Source of the DNA: Thermoplasmatales archaeon
Lineage (GTDB): Archaea > Thermoplasmatota > E2 > DHVEG-1
Direction of reading: 5' to 3'
Length of the DNA stretch: 39,727 nt
Assembly (NCBI GenBank): GCA_020343515.1
Contig: CP070798.1
Span: 230,258 to 269,984, forward strand
In this document: one piece after another, positions 1-8,392 of the stretch
How positions within the stretch are numbered: position 1 is the first letter of the stretch
Layout: the number at the start of each line of letters is the position of its first letter
The notes under the pieces: model-generated
The model's database searches: none
Told to the model about the DNA's origin: nothing
What the model saw: only the letters and a program-made list of their open reading frames with translations
Position numbers and translations under genes: made by a program

Positions 1-11
1 ATTTAGATATT

Positions 12-58
12 CCTCGATAGAGCTAGAAATATTTTTGATATTTAAGGAGGTATCGAGG
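12..58. repeat. Inverted repeat beyond the nuclease-like gene
   Basis: CCTCGATA at 12-19 is matched perfectly by TATCGAGG at 51-58. A second pair, AAATAT at 27-32 and ATATTT at 38-43, is nested inside. The structure lies just past the stop codon of the - strand nuclease-like gene, so a transcription-end role is possible. The window edge prevents a look at what lies on the other side. Confidence 0.4.
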
Positions 59-73
59 GATATTTATTCTCTC

Positions 74-754
74 CTATGCAACTTCAATAAACTTCCTATC
101 AGAATATTGGAAACATTGTATATCATGCTTTCTAGCATATCCTAAAGCATCACCATCAAATTTTGAAGTGGAAACATATACTAACTCATCAAAACAGAAA
201 TCCTCAATGTCGGATTCATATGCATCTTTAATGTCTTCTGCTTTCTCCTTAAATTGATGCATGTCAGTACGTTTTATAGATGATTTTCGATTTTTACATT
301 CAATCCAAATATGCCTGTCATTTTTCCAATAGCCACCATCAATGAAAAGATGAACATCAATCTCGTAAGGTCTCTTCGATGTTTTTCCTTTTACTAGTTC
401 ATTATTTGTAGATTTTTCTGCTTGGAATTTTCTTTTAGCCCATTTAGCAACTACTTTTTCAAACTCTCCCCCTTTTTCCAGAACATCTTTTAATTTTTCA
501 GATTGTTTTTTCTTACGTTCCAGCTTTACTTTTCTATCTTCTTCAATCCTAGATTTTAGAAAATTTTCTAATTTTCGTATACCGATTTTTTTGCTTTCTT
601 TCAAGTCAGGGATAAGCTCGTCCCAACTAGTTGACTTGTTATAAATCACTCTATTTTGAGATAACCAATAAATGAAATCAGATTTTTTAACGTATTTTGA
701 ATCTCGTATTTTTTCCAACAGCTTTTCTTTTTCAGATTTAGTAAACCAACCCAT
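74..754 (-). CDS. PD-(D/E)XK nuclease-like protein (restriction endonuclease fold)
   Basis: The 226-residue protein has a Lys/Glu-rich N-terminal half, probably helical (about 1-95), followed by a compact nuclease-like core. The core starts with a GGEFEK helix (95-100), then has E131-I-D133, then a strand ending in E152-C-K154, and closes with a short segment. This spacing of Asp and ExK on neighbouring strands is the usual signature of the PD-(D/E)XK fold seen in Mrr-type and related restriction endonucleases, so metal-dependent DNA cleavage is the likely activity. No methyltransferase or restriction partner lies next to it, so calling it a restriction enzyme would go too far. The ATG at 754 is well supported by GGGAGG at 763-768, nine bases upstream. 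It is divergent from the broken gene at 877. Confidence 0.6.
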   Translation of the reverse strand: MGWFTKSEKEKLLEKIRDSKYVKKSDFIYWLSQNRVIYNKSTSWDELIPDLKESKKIGIRKLENFLKSRIEEDRKVKLERKKKQSEKLKDVLEKGGEFEKVVAKWAKRKFQAEKSTNNELVKGKTSKRPYEIDVHLFIDGGYWKNDRHIWIECKNRKSSIKRTDMHQFKEKAEDIKDAYESDIEDFCFDELVYVSTSKFDGDALGYARKHDIQCFQYSDRKFIEVA

Positions 755-876
755 TCAAATAGCCTCCCAAAGTCACTTTTGTATCATGTTTAGGCATTAA
801 AAGATTATGATTGTATGTTAAGCGATATATTTAAAAACAACTAGTATTTGAAACAAACGAGAGATTTAAATTGTAG

Positions 877-1480
877 GTGATTAAAATATTAGTGACTGTA
901 CTAGGTATAATACTGTCCGTCGTTTTTACAGTCGTTGCGACGTTTCTACTAACGATAAGAAAAATTATAAGATGTATTATTGTTCCTTCATTATCCTTAG
1001 TTGATGTATCTAAGGAAGTACAGGATAAAACTAAAATATCTTATAATGGAGAACCTGTGGAAAATCTTTCTTCGACAACAGTAAAATTTAGATTCTATCG
1101 TTTTTCTGGTCGATAACAAGAAAGATTATCCAGTCACTGGAATAGGCGCAAGTTTTTTTATCGAACCAAGAATTCGGAAACCGTTTGATAAATTCATCAA
1201 TGAAAAATGCAAAGTTAAGAGGAACTTAAATATGTTTCATGTTAAATGTGACGAGCTATTTTCCCATGAAACAGCATTCCTTGTTATTCCATTAACTGAA
1301 GGAAAATTAGAATACGAGGTTCGTAGTAGTGATAAGGAAGTAGAAGAGTCTTACTCACCAGATTATATATGTAGAATAAAGGGATGGCATGATAAAACCC
1401 CATTGAGAGTGAGGAAGGGGACATTAACAATAGAAGATACTGGTCAAGAGCATGGTAGATATATGGAATGGTTACAGTAA
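877..1480 (+). pseudogene. Broken membrane protein gene (frameshifted)
   Basis: Two overlapping open frames look like one gene. The first (from GTG 877 to 1116) encodes an N-terminal membrane helix (about residues 5-30) followed by a soluble strand-rich segment containing SYNGEPVENL. The second frame, one base over, is open from 1085 to 1480 but has no start before an internal ATG at 1232. It encodes a soluble domain ending in the residues GRYMEWLQ. The two frames overlap only between 1085 and 1116, so a single-base change there would join them into a protein of about 200 residues. A TATA-like stretch (ATATATTTAAAA) near 824-835 could serve as promoter. I do not recognise the family. Sequencing error or programmed shifting are alternatives to decay. 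Confidence 0.5.
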
Positions 1481-1550
1481 TTAGTATGCAAAGTCACTGC
1501 GGATGTATCAAAGGGACTTCAGACAGTTTCAATAGGTGAGGATGAGGTTC

Positions 1551-1952
1551 TCAATTACGATTTCGGCGCTTAAATTTTTCACGACGTTTAAATTCTTCAA
1601 TCTGTTTTTTGAGAATACGTCTTCTGTCTATTCCATAAAACTTATCTAATCTTCTATAAAGGTCCTGCTTTTCCTCCCTTTCAAGTTCCTCTTGCTCTTG
1701 GATAACTCGGTCTAAAGTCTGTTTCTCTACGTATTCAGCCATTTCTTCTTTTAGTACAGGTAGTAAGATTCCTTCACTCTCCAACATCTGCATGTTTTCT
1801 TTAAAAGTTAAATCAGGGTCTAAGTTGTCTAAAGCTACATCTACTATGCCTTGTTCTAAACCACCTGCATCAGGGTGACCAAGATTTCCTCTTCTTCGTG
1901 CAATTTTTTCGATAACATATCTCTGTAGTCCGATTGGCATTTTCTTAGCCAT
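1551..1952 (-). CDS. Uncharacterised small charged protein
   Basis: A protein of about 133 residues that I cannot assign. It is highly charged. The N-terminal part (1-60) contains a Gly/Asp-rich stretch (RRGNLGHPDAGG), and the C-terminal half is a continuous Glu/Lys/Arg-rich helix, probably a coiled coil, ending in a very basic tail. There is no signal peptide, membrane segment or Cys motif. The ATG at 1952 was chosen over an in-frame TTG at 1961 because no SD sequence favours the latter. The gene stands alone, divergent from the NAC operon. The protein could bind nucleic acid or ribosomes given its charge, but nothing in the sequence decides this. Confidence 0.5.
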   Translation of the reverse strand: MAKKMPIGLQRYVIEKIARRRGNLGHPDAGGLEQGIVDVALDNLDPDLTFKENMQMLESEGILLPVLKEEMAEYVEKQTLDRVIQEQEELEREEKQDLYRRLDKFYGIDRRRILKKQIEEFKRREKFKRRNRN

Positions 1953-2055
1953 CACACTCAATATCTAGTATCCAGTTAAAATATTCTCGGATAAACTACA
2001 AATAACATAAAATGCATTTACATTAGAGAAGTAGATATACAGAATTCTAAGGTGC

Positions 2056-2098
2056 TCTAATATATATTACTCGGCATCTTAAGGAATAATCTATATAT
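2056..2098 (+). promoter_or_regulatory. TATA-like promoter region of the NAC operon
   Basis: Two AT-rich TATA-like stretches (CTAATATATATTAC near 2057-2069 and CTATATATGC at 2091-2100) precede the NAC gene. The second lies about 25-30 bases before the start codon, which suggests a leaderless or very short-leadered transcript for the first gene of the operon. Confidence 0.4.
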
Positions 2099-2120
2099 GC
2101 TTCGGAATATTAGAAGGTAG

Positions 2121-2471
2121 ATGTATATGATGCCTGGATTGCCTGGAAGGATGAACCAACGGCAAATGAATCAAATGATGCGTAGACTTGGAATTAACAT
2201 AAAGAATATTGATAATGTTGAAAAAGTAATCATTCGAACTGATTCAAAAGAATACGTATTTGACGATGCAGAGGTAACAATAATGGAGGCTCAAGGGCAG
2301 AAAACCTTTCAGATTTCAGGAAAACCATTAGTCAAAGATAGGGGTAAAGACCAACTAGGAGAAGACATCAAACTAGTGGTAGACCAAACAGGGAAATCGG
2401 AGGAAGAGGCGCGAAAAGCACTTAAGGAAACTAACGGCGATATTGCTGAGGCAATACTAAAATTATCATAG
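2121..2471 (+). CDS. nac: Nascent polypeptide-associated complex protein (archaeal NAC)
   Basis: The 116-residue protein matches the archaeal NAC family in length and layout. A Met/Arg/Gln-rich N-terminus is followed by the NAC beta-barrel domain (about 17-75, containing NVEKVIIRTDSKEYVF) and a C-terminal UBA domain (about 80-116, ending GDIAEAILKLS). Archaeal NAC forms a homodimer that binds ribosomes and nascent chains. The annotated ATG at 2121 is only a few bases from GAAGGT. The ATG at 2127 or 2130 sits at better SD spacing, so the true protein may be two or three residues shorter. It opens an operon continuing through DUF167, Toprim, NreA and radical SAM genes. Confidence 0.95.
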   Translation: MYMMPGLPGRMNQRQMNQMMRRLGINIKNIDNVEKVIIRTDSKEYVFDDAEVTIMEAQGQKTFQISGKPLVKDRGKDQLGEDIKLVVDQTGKSEEEARKALKETNGDIAEAILKLS

Positions 2472-2493
2472 ACTTATATTTTATCTAGATGAT

Positions 2494-2814
2494 ATGAATT
2501 GCAAAAATGCAATTGGCATCACAAAAGGTGAAGTACGAATAAAATTACATGTCATACCAGGTTCTTCTCAATCTGTTTTTCCAGCGGGATATAACGAGTG
2601 GCGTAACAGTATAGAAATAAAAGTAAAAGCTAAGTCAAAAGAAGATAAAGCAAATAGCGCAGTGGTAGAGAAAATTGCAGCGTATTTCAATATTTCACCA
2701 AGAGATATATATATAGTATCAGGACAAAAAAGTAGAGGGAAGACAATTTCAATAAAAAATTTAGGGATAAAGGATGTTTGTAAAAAAATAGAGGAATCTT
2801 TACGTGAATTATGA
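2494..2814 (+). CDS. DUF167 (YggU-family) protein
   Basis: A 106-residue protein with the DUF167/YggU pattern. A conserved core, VIPGSSQ, is followed by a strand and helix with KAKSKEDKANSAVVE (about 45-60), then IVSGQKSRGKTISI near residue 80. The family is small, alpha/beta, found in bacteria, archaea and eukaryotes, and has no settled biochemical role. In archaea it often lies near information-processing genes, as here. It starts 22 bases after nac, and its last 11 bases overlap the Toprim gene, so co-translation is likely. Confidence 0.85.
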   Translation: MNCKNAIGITKGEVRIKLHVIPGSSQSVFPAGYNEWRNSIEIKVKAKSKEDKANSAVVEKIAAYFNISPRDIYIVSGQKSRGKTISIKNLGIKDVCKKIEESLREL

Positions 2815-3217
2815 AAAAACCTTAGAGGACTTGGAAAAGACAATTTCAGAGCTGAGGGAAGAAAACAAAACAGTACCAATAATTGTAGAGGGGGAAAAAG
2901 ATAGAGAAGCTCTAAGAAAGTTAGACATAATGGGAAAAATAATCCGTTTCAATGTTGGGATGTCTATTTTAAATTTTTGTGACATGATAGCTCAGAAATA
3001 CAAAAGTATTATACTACTAACAGATTGGGATAAAAAAGGCGGATACCTATGTTCTGTGATAAAGAAAAATCTGGAAAGCAGGGTAACGTGTAATACAAAA
3101 TATAGAAAGGTTTTTGCAAAAAAGTCTAAGATCCGTACGATTGAAGGGTTGCCGTCATGGATTAATACATTAAAATTGAAGGTTGAAGAGGGAAAAAGAA
3201 TACTTTCAATTTTCTAA
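2804..3217 (+). CDS. Small Toprim-domain protein
   Basis: A 137-residue protein consisting almost entirely of a Toprim fold. PIIVEGEKDREAL (about 25-37) provides the conserved Glu of the first motif, and ILLTDWDKKG (about 70-79) provides the DxD motif. Toprim domains coordinate Mg2+ in primases, topoisomerases, RNase M5 and OLD nucleases. A stand-alone version of this size is an archaeal group related to the RNase M5/DnaG Toprim, and its substrate is unknown. The start is GTG at 2804, inside the end of the DUF167 gene, with GAGGA about eight bases upstream. Its position between DUF167 and the repair gene nreA suggests a nucleic-acid role, which remains inference. Confidence 0.75.
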   Translation: MNYEKTLEDLEKTISELREENKTVPIIVEGEKDREALRKLDIMGKIIRFNVGMSILNFCDMIAQKYKSIILLTDWDKKGGYLCSVIKKNLESRVTCNTKYRKVFAKKSKIRTIEGLPSWINTLKLKVEEGKRILSIF

Positions 3218-3244
3218 AGTAAAATATAAAAAATATAAAATGGG

Positions 3245-4531
3245 ATGGGGAGAATGGTGCAAGATATTCTAAGAAATCAAAAAAAAACCCTCCCTAGTGA
3301 AAAGAAGACATCTACAAATATGTGTTTATTATGCAGGGGTACAAAGTTTTTATGCGGGAAATCAAGGTGTCCCGTAATTGTAAGGTATCATTCAAAGACA
3401 AAGGTAAAACCTTTGATAAGTACGTTGAGGCTAGGAGGTGCATCACCTCCAAGTGTTTTTGTAGGAAGAATAGGGTATCCCAAGGTGTCGGTCGGTCCCA
3501 TGATACCTCCCGTTAAGGGGGATACCTCCGTAATCGACACACCAGAGCTTTGGTTAAATAAAAGTATTGATGATATTGTTGATTTTCGATCACAACTTGT
3601 ACGTGGTAAATTTAAGGTAGATGTTTTTGATGTTGAAAATCCTCACAGAGTTGTTGAATTTACAAGAGAACTTGCACTATCAAAAAATTCTGTTTTTGCA
3701 GAAGCATTGTTTGAAAAAAAACCGTATGGCAGAGTTGCTTTCTATGATGAGATACAACCTCATGGTCCCTCCGCCCCAATAAGGATGCTCGATATTACAA
3801 ATCCGAAATATGATCACCATATAGAAAAGGCATTTTATGATACAGATCTTAAATCAAAAGATGCAGTTTTGGATATTTACAAAAGTGGCGTACGGGTTTC
3901 AAAGATACAGCGTGCCTTTAGCGTAGGTGCATTTGGCGTTAATAAGTATAGAAGGTTTGTCCCCACAAGATGGAGTATTACTGCAGTTGACTCACTCATT
4001 GGTAAAGAACTAATGAAAAAAACAAAACAGTATCCATCAATCAATGAATATAGGGTTTATTATCATAACCAGTTTGATAACCGCTGGGTAATACTAATGA
4101 CTCCAACGGAATGGCAGTACGAATTGATTGAAGCTTGGTATCCAAATACTACCTGGAATCCATATGGGAGCTCTATTTCGATTTTTAACAGTTATGAGTT
4201 TTATGATGGTAGAACAACCTACGCCGAAATCGGAGGTTGCTACTATGCAGCTCGGCTTGCAGTAAATGAACTGCTTAATGAAGAGGGACGACAGGCAGGC
4301 GTCGTGGTTTTGAGAGAAGCCCATCCTGGCTATATAATGCCAATAGGAGTATGGAATGTGAGAGAAAGCGTGAGGAGGGGTTTAAAACAAAAATATAATA
4401 AGTTTGACGCGTTGAGCGAAGCATTGCTTCAAGTTTCAGATATTATGGATATTCCCTTACAAAGATGGATAAGAAATAGTGCTGTTCTAAAAAATCAGCT
4501 TTACCAAAGAAGAATTGAGGATTTTTTGTGA
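3245..4531 (+). CDS. nreA: Nre-family DNA repair protein
   Basis: The 428-residue product matches the archaeal Nre family in length and content. It opens with a four-Cys zinc-finger-like cluster (C27, C30, C37, C42), followed by the family core with GGASPPSVFVGR-type and YPKVSVGPM motifs (about 64-86) and a long C-terminal domain. The last eight residues, QRRIEDFL (421-428), fit the PCNA-interacting PIP-box pattern Q-x-x-I-x-x-F-L. This agrees with the known interaction of haloarchaeal NreA with PCNA and its role in repair of DNA damage. The start ATG at 3245 could be replaced by ATG 3254. The next gene begins four bases after the stop. Confidence 0.9.
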   Translation: MGRMVQDILRNQKKTLPSEKKTSTNMCLLCRGTKFLCGKSRCPVIVRYHSKTKVKPLISTLRLGGASPPSVFVGRIGYPKVSVGPMIPPVKGDTSVIDTPELWLNKSIDDIVDFRSQLVRGKFKVDVFDVENPHRVVEFTRELALSKNSVFAEALFEKKPYGRVAFYDEIQPHGPSAPIRMLDITNPKYDHHIEKAFYDTDLKSKDAVLDIYKSGVRVSKIQRAFSVGAFGVNKYRRFVPTRWSITAVDSLIGKELMKKTKQYPSINEYRVYYHNQFDNRWVILMTPTEWQYELIEAWYPNTTWNPYGSSISIFNSYEFYDGRTTYAEIGGCYYAARLAVNELLNEEGRQAGVVVLREAHPGYIMPIGVWNVRESVRRGLKQKYNKFDALSEALLQVSDIMDIPLQRWIRNSAVLKNQLYQRRIEDFL

Positions 4532-4535
4532 TTGT

Positions 4536-5333
4536 ATGAAAACTAGGCGGATTACTTGTAAAACAGCTTTATCCCCCTCTGCATTACCAGGACTTGATTA
4601 TTCTCTAAACCCCTATAGAGGATGTGAGCATAATTGTGCCTATTGCTATGCTCCAAATATATTAAAGATGGAAAGAGAAAATTGGGGAAATTTTGTCGAT
4701 GTGAAAGCAAATATTCCCTTGGTTCTTTCAAAGGAAATTAAAAAAAAGAAGCGTGGTGTTGTAGGCATCTCCACTGTTACAGATCCGTACCAGCCAATAG
4801 AGAAGAAATATAAACTTACGCGATATTGTTTAGAACAACTTTTGAAACATGATTTTCCAATTAGTATTCAGACTAAATCTTCGCTAGTAACAAGAGATAT
4901 GGATATAGTATCAAAGTTTTCTGATAGTGAGGTAATAATAAGCATCACAACCCTTGATGATAATGAAAGAAAACTGCTTGAACCAAATTCATCGTCTATT
5001 GAAGAAAGGTTGGATGTCGTAAGTAAATATGCTGATGCGGGGGTAAAAACTGGCGTGTTTTTCGGTCCGATTTATCCTACTATTTCAGTTGATGATATTC
5101 CTAAAATAATTGATACTTTTATCACCTATGGCGCGTCTAAGATATGGATTGATTCTTTGCGTCTAAAGATGGGGGTTTGGGGTAGTATCAAAAAAAATAT
5201 TTTTAAAAATCAAAAAATGTACAAAATTTTTTCAAAAAACGTATTTGGAAATAAGGAGTATCACAAAGTATTAAGAAACGAGATTTTGAAAATAGGAGGA
5301 GAAAAGAACATAAAAATTGTCGACGCTTTTTAA
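4536..5333 (+). CDS. SPL-type radical SAM protein (COG1533-like)
   Basis: With the start at ATG 4536 the protein has 265 residues. The radical SAM cluster motif CxxxCxxC is C30-EHN-C34-AY-C37, set in the typical context LNPYRGCEHNCAYCYAP. This is the hallmark of the spore-photoproduct-lyase-like/COG1533 group, often annotated as DNA repair photolyase. It binds a [4Fe-4S] cluster and SAM. The rest forms a partial TIM barrel (DPYQPIE, then SIQTKS and GVFFGPIYPT). Real substrates of this archaeal group are not established. An in-frame TTG at 4515, inside nreA, would add seven residues but is less likely. Close linkage to nreA fits a shared DNA-repair theme (inference). Confidence 0.85.
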   Translation: MKTRRITCKTALSPSALPGLDYSLNPYRGCEHNCAYCYAPNILKMERENWGNFVDVKANIPLVLSKEIKKKKRGVVGISTVTDPYQPIEKKYKLTRYCLEQLLKHDFPISIQTKSSLVTRDMDIVSKFSDSEVIISITTLDDNERKLLEPNSSSIEERLDVVSKYADAGVKTGVFFGPIYPTISVDDIPKIIDTFITYGASKIWIDSLRLKMGVWGSIKKNIFKNQKMYKIFSKNVFGNKEYHKVLRNEILKIGGEKNIKIVDAF

Positions 5334-5446
5334 AATACCATCGATTTTGGCTACCAATTTAGCCTAACTATTTCGCCAGTATAGTTTAAGTATAAGAATT
5401 CTATTACTCAGAAATCTAATACTAAAATGAAATTTAAGTGATACAT

Positions 5447-6361
5447 ATGGCAAAAGCACGAACAAGAACTGCTGCAAGAAAAGTCAAAGATAAATGGCGA
5501 GCGAAAAATTGGTATCAAATACTGGCACCGACTTTATTTGATAATGCCCCAGTCTCTGAAACTTTAACAGACAAACCAAATAATTTGATTGGCAGAGTAA
5601 CCGAAGTATCTCTTCAGGATATAACAAACGATTTTAGAAAAGCTCATATTAAATTATTCTTTAAAATCGATAAGATTGAAGAGGGCAATGCTCTCACACA
5701 ATTTAAAGGACACACCCTAACATCAGATTACCTGAGGAGAATGATACGAAGAAGAAAATCCCGTGTTGACGGCGTATATGATGTTGAGACAAGAGACGGC
5801 GCCTATCTTAGGGTCAAACCATTTGCCATTACCGACAACCGTATACAAAATTCTCAAAAAAAGCTAATCAGAAACATTATGAAAGAAACCATTGTGAAAG
5901 AAGGAAAAGCAAAAACATTAAACGAGTTTCTTAGAGACACGTTAGACGAAAAAATAGGAAGTGAAATATACAAAAATTGTAAAAAATTCTATCCTGTAAA
6001 AAGAGTGGAGATATATAAAACTGAAATAAAGAGATCACCAATGAGAGAAGTTGAAGAGAAAAAACCTCCAAAAGAACCCAAAGAAGAAGCTCCAAAGGAA
6101 CCTAAAGAAGTTAAGAAAGAAGAAAAAGAAGAAAAACCTAAAGCAAAAAAAGAGATCGAAGAAGAAAAAGAGGCAGCAAAAAAGGAGGAAGTACCAAAGA
6201 CAAAAAAGAAGGCTAAAAAACCCATTGTGAAGAAAGAGGCTAAAACAAAAAAAGGTAAAACAACAAAAAAACCTGCCAAAGAAGATAAAGCTAAAAAAGA
6301 TGCAAAACCTGTAAAAAAAAGGAAAAGTGGCTCAAAAAAGCAGAAAAAAGAATCAAAGTAA
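5447..6361 (+). CDS. rps3ae: Ribosomal protein eS1 (S3Ae) with long Lys/Glu tail
   Basis: From ATG 5447 the product has 304 residues. Residues 1-198 are a normal archaeal S3Ae/eS1, including KDKWRAKNWYQILAP near the start and a conserved centre with SDYLRRMIRRRKSR. From residue 199 to 304 comes a low-complexity tail of Lys, Glu, Pro and Ala, first acidic-basic mixed and then strongly basic. Most archaeal S3Ae proteins end around 200-220 residues, so the tail is unusual. A GTG at 5438 would add three residues but lacks support. The gene stands alone, with about 100 bases of AT-rich leader before it. The tail should be solvent-exposed on the small subunit (inference). Confidence 0.93.
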   Translation: MAKARTRTAARKVKDKWRAKNWYQILAPTLFDNAPVSETLTDKPNNLIGRVTEVSLQDITNDFRKAHIKLFFKIDKIEEGNALTQFKGHTLTSDYLRRMIRRRKSRVDGVYDVETRDGAYLRVKPFAITDNRIQNSQKKLIRNIMKETIVKEGKAKTLNEFLRDTLDEKIGSEIYKNCKKFYPVKRVEIYKTEIKRSPMREVEEKKPPKEPKEEAPKEPKEVKKEEKEEKPKAKKEIEEEKEAAKKEEVPKTKKKAKKPIVKKEAKTKKGKTTKKPAKEDKAKKDAKPVKKRKSGSKKQKKESK

Positions 6362-6398
6362 ACTATTTGACATAGCGGTTACTACGAGTCAAAACATA

Positions 6399-6406
6399 TT
6401 TATATA
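6399..6406 (+). promoter_or_regulatory. TATA box of the C69-like gene
   Basis: TTTATATA lies about 30 bases upstream of the ATG at 6433, with no SD sequence before the ATG. The spacing predicts a leaderless or nearly leaderless mRNA. Confidence 0.55.
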
Positions 6407-6432
6407 CTTTCAAAGATATTATATATCATTGT

Positions 6433-8331
6433 ATGGTAAGATATAGCAAGATATTATCTGTTATTTTCATTACATTTCTTGTATCGAATGTCATTGTATC
6501 TATAAACGTAAAAAGTTGTAAGGATATAGTAGCAGTAGGAGATGCAACGGAAGGAGAGTATAACCTCCTATTAAAAGTAAGAGATCCAAGTAGGCCAGGA
6601 TTACAAGTTCTTTGTATTGTTCCTGAGGGTTATGAATATACGTATAATCATCCATGGACTGGAAAACCTATGGATTTCAAAACAGAGCATAGGTTCATCG
6701 GTGTCGCCACAAAAGGAGATACCATTCCAAATATCGTGAAGGCGGGAATGGCTCTAAGTGATGCAGGTATTGCATACAGCGATGCAGATACAGATTCAAA
6801 TTGGAAGAACCCTACAAGGAATGCCTGGGACGATTTTGACTGGATTAGATATGCCTGTGAAAAAGCAGGTGATGAAGATGAGGCAGTTTTGTTAATGACC
6901 GAAGATTGTGTAGATAAACTACATGCATCAGGGGTATCTGAAAATCTCTTTGTTGTTGGTCCAGAAAAAGCATTTGTGATAGAGGCGGATGCGTTTCATT
7001 ACAATGTGAAGGAAATAGACGACATTGTAATTATGAGCAATTATCCAAAAGAACTATGGAAAACGCAACTGCATAAAAAGCTCTCAATCGCATCCTCTTT
7101 TGATACTGAAAAAGAAAAATATGTTAGAAAATGGAGAACAGTGAGGTTAAACTCGCTATATGGGGTTAGAATTGTTGGTATTGGCGAGGATTGGATAATT
7201 GGTAGGCAGGTTCCATTTGCAAAAATCTACAATAAAATGATTAGAATAATGGGAACAAGAGTCAAAATACAACTTGGCGAAAGAAAAACTGTTGGAGATT
7301 ATAGTGTACGATTAATGGACATTGACGGTAAAAAAGCAAAGGTTTCAGTAAGCTATGTTTTTAAAGCATGGGAGGACAAAATGCTAGAACACATTGAATC
7401 CAGATATGGACATATCAACATAAAGGAAATGATAAACTGGTCTCGTCTCCATGAAGAGGATCTTGAAGATTTACGACCAATGTGTGAAGATTTAGTATCA
7501 TATGAAACAGTAATGATCTATAAGATACCCAAAGAGAACTATGACGTATTGAGTGGTGGATGGTTTTCTGCAAACCATGCATGTTCTTCAATCTATGTGC
7601 CAGTTCACATAGCTAATTCAGATATTTATGAACCATATAAAACAGGAGAAACAGCAGAGATATCACTCGAATTATTGGATCTGTATGGACATGGAAAATT
7701 AACCGCTGCATTTAGCAACGCAGAAGACGTTTTTTTAAGTGAAACTGAGGAACATGAAGAAATAGCAAATAGGCTAATAGAAAATAATTTGGCTATAGCA
7801 GAGTTTATAACAATTGTAGATACCAATATACAGGAACAAGCATGGCTGACTGGAAAAATATGGTCGGAAATAGGTAAAATTTCTAATCAAAAAAATAAGC
7901 AAGATATTATTGAAATAATCAGTGGCATCTGGGTGGAAAATTACTCTGCATCATTGGAGTCGATGGCCAGTGTAATTGACTCCCTCAGAAACATGTCAGA
8001 AACAAAAATTATCAATAAAATTATAGATATTGCCCTCAATATTTGTGAGTCAAGGCTTGATGCAGCACGAGCTATTGGAAAAAACACATCAACGTTATAT
8101 AATGAATACAAAAACGGCATGAAACTCATTGAAAAAGGCAACTATAAGGCAGGTTTTCAGTACATTACAAAAGCATTTCAGACAGCCGATATGCTCCTGA
8201 AAGGACAATCGTTTTCAGAAAAAAATACTGTTCCAGCGAACAATGGAAGACAAGGAATGGCCTTAGGGTTTATTGTAATTGTAGTTTTAGCTGTAATCTT
8301 TTTTATTGTTTTCACGAAGAAGAAAAGATAG
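6433..8331 (+). CDS. Membrane-anchored C69-like Ntn hydrolase (peptidase/amidase)
   Basis: The 632-residue protein starts with a hydrophobic signal sequence (about 5-27) directly followed by Cys29. In C69/acyl-CoA:IPN acyltransferase-like Ntn hydrolases, an N-terminal Cys exposed by processing is the nucleophile. The segment VSENLFVVGPEKAFVIEADA (near 170-190) and the following strand ending IVIMSNYP resemble the C69 core. A helical region (about 430-600) with a TPR-like stretch follows. The end has a single membrane helix (about 607-627) and a KKKR stop-transfer tail, so the enzyme should face outward, tethered at its C-terminus. The substrate is unknown, and peptides from surface proteins are one possibility. 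Confidence 0.7.
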   Translation: MVRYSKILSVIFITFLVSNVIVSINVKSCKDIVAVGDATEGEYNLLLKVRDPSRPGLQVLCIVPEGYEYTYNHPWTGKPMDFKTEHRFIGVATKGDTIPNIVKAGMALSDAGIAYSDADTDSNWKNPTRNAWDDFDWIRYACEKAGDEDEAVLLMTEDCVDKLHASGVSENLFVVGPEKAFVIEADAFHYNVKEIDDIVIMSNYPKELWKTQLHKKLSIASSFDTEKEKYVRKWRTVRLNSLYGVRIVGIGEDWIIGRQVPFAKIYNKMIRIMGTRVKIQLGERKTVGDYSVRLMDIDGKKAKVSVSYVFKAWEDKMLEHIESRYGHINIKEMINWSRLHEEDLEDLRPMCEDLVSYETVMIYKIPKENYDVLSGGWFSANHACSSIYVPVHIANSDIYEPYKTGETAEISLELLDLYGHGKLTAAFSNAEDVFLSETEEHEEIANRLIENNLAIAEFITIVDTNIQEQAWLTGKIWSEIGKISNQKNKQDIIEIISGIWVENYSASLESMASVIDSLRNMSETKIINKIIDIALNICESRLDAARAIGKNTSTLYNEYKNGMKLIEKGNYKAGFQYITKAFQTADMLLKGQSFSEKNTVPANNGRQGMALGFIVIVVLAVIFFIVFTKKKR

Positions 8332-8392
8332 TAATTTTTCTTATCAAAAATATTAAAAAAATCTTCACCATTAGTCTGATAGGGGTTTTTGA

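Noticed and set aside
74-1961. A restriction-modification or defence island at the left end
   Set aside because: Only a nuclease-like protein, a broken membrane gene and an unknown charged protein are present. There is no methyltransferase, helicase or known defence partner.
3322-3516. A second frame inside the nreA gene
   Set aside because: It overlaps the conserved Cys cluster and GGASPPSVFVG core of NreA in another frame, and has no ribosome site.
5989-6279. Open frame antisense to the eS1 tail
   Set aside because: The Phe/Ser-rich product is a by-product of the AAA/GAA codon run on the + strand.
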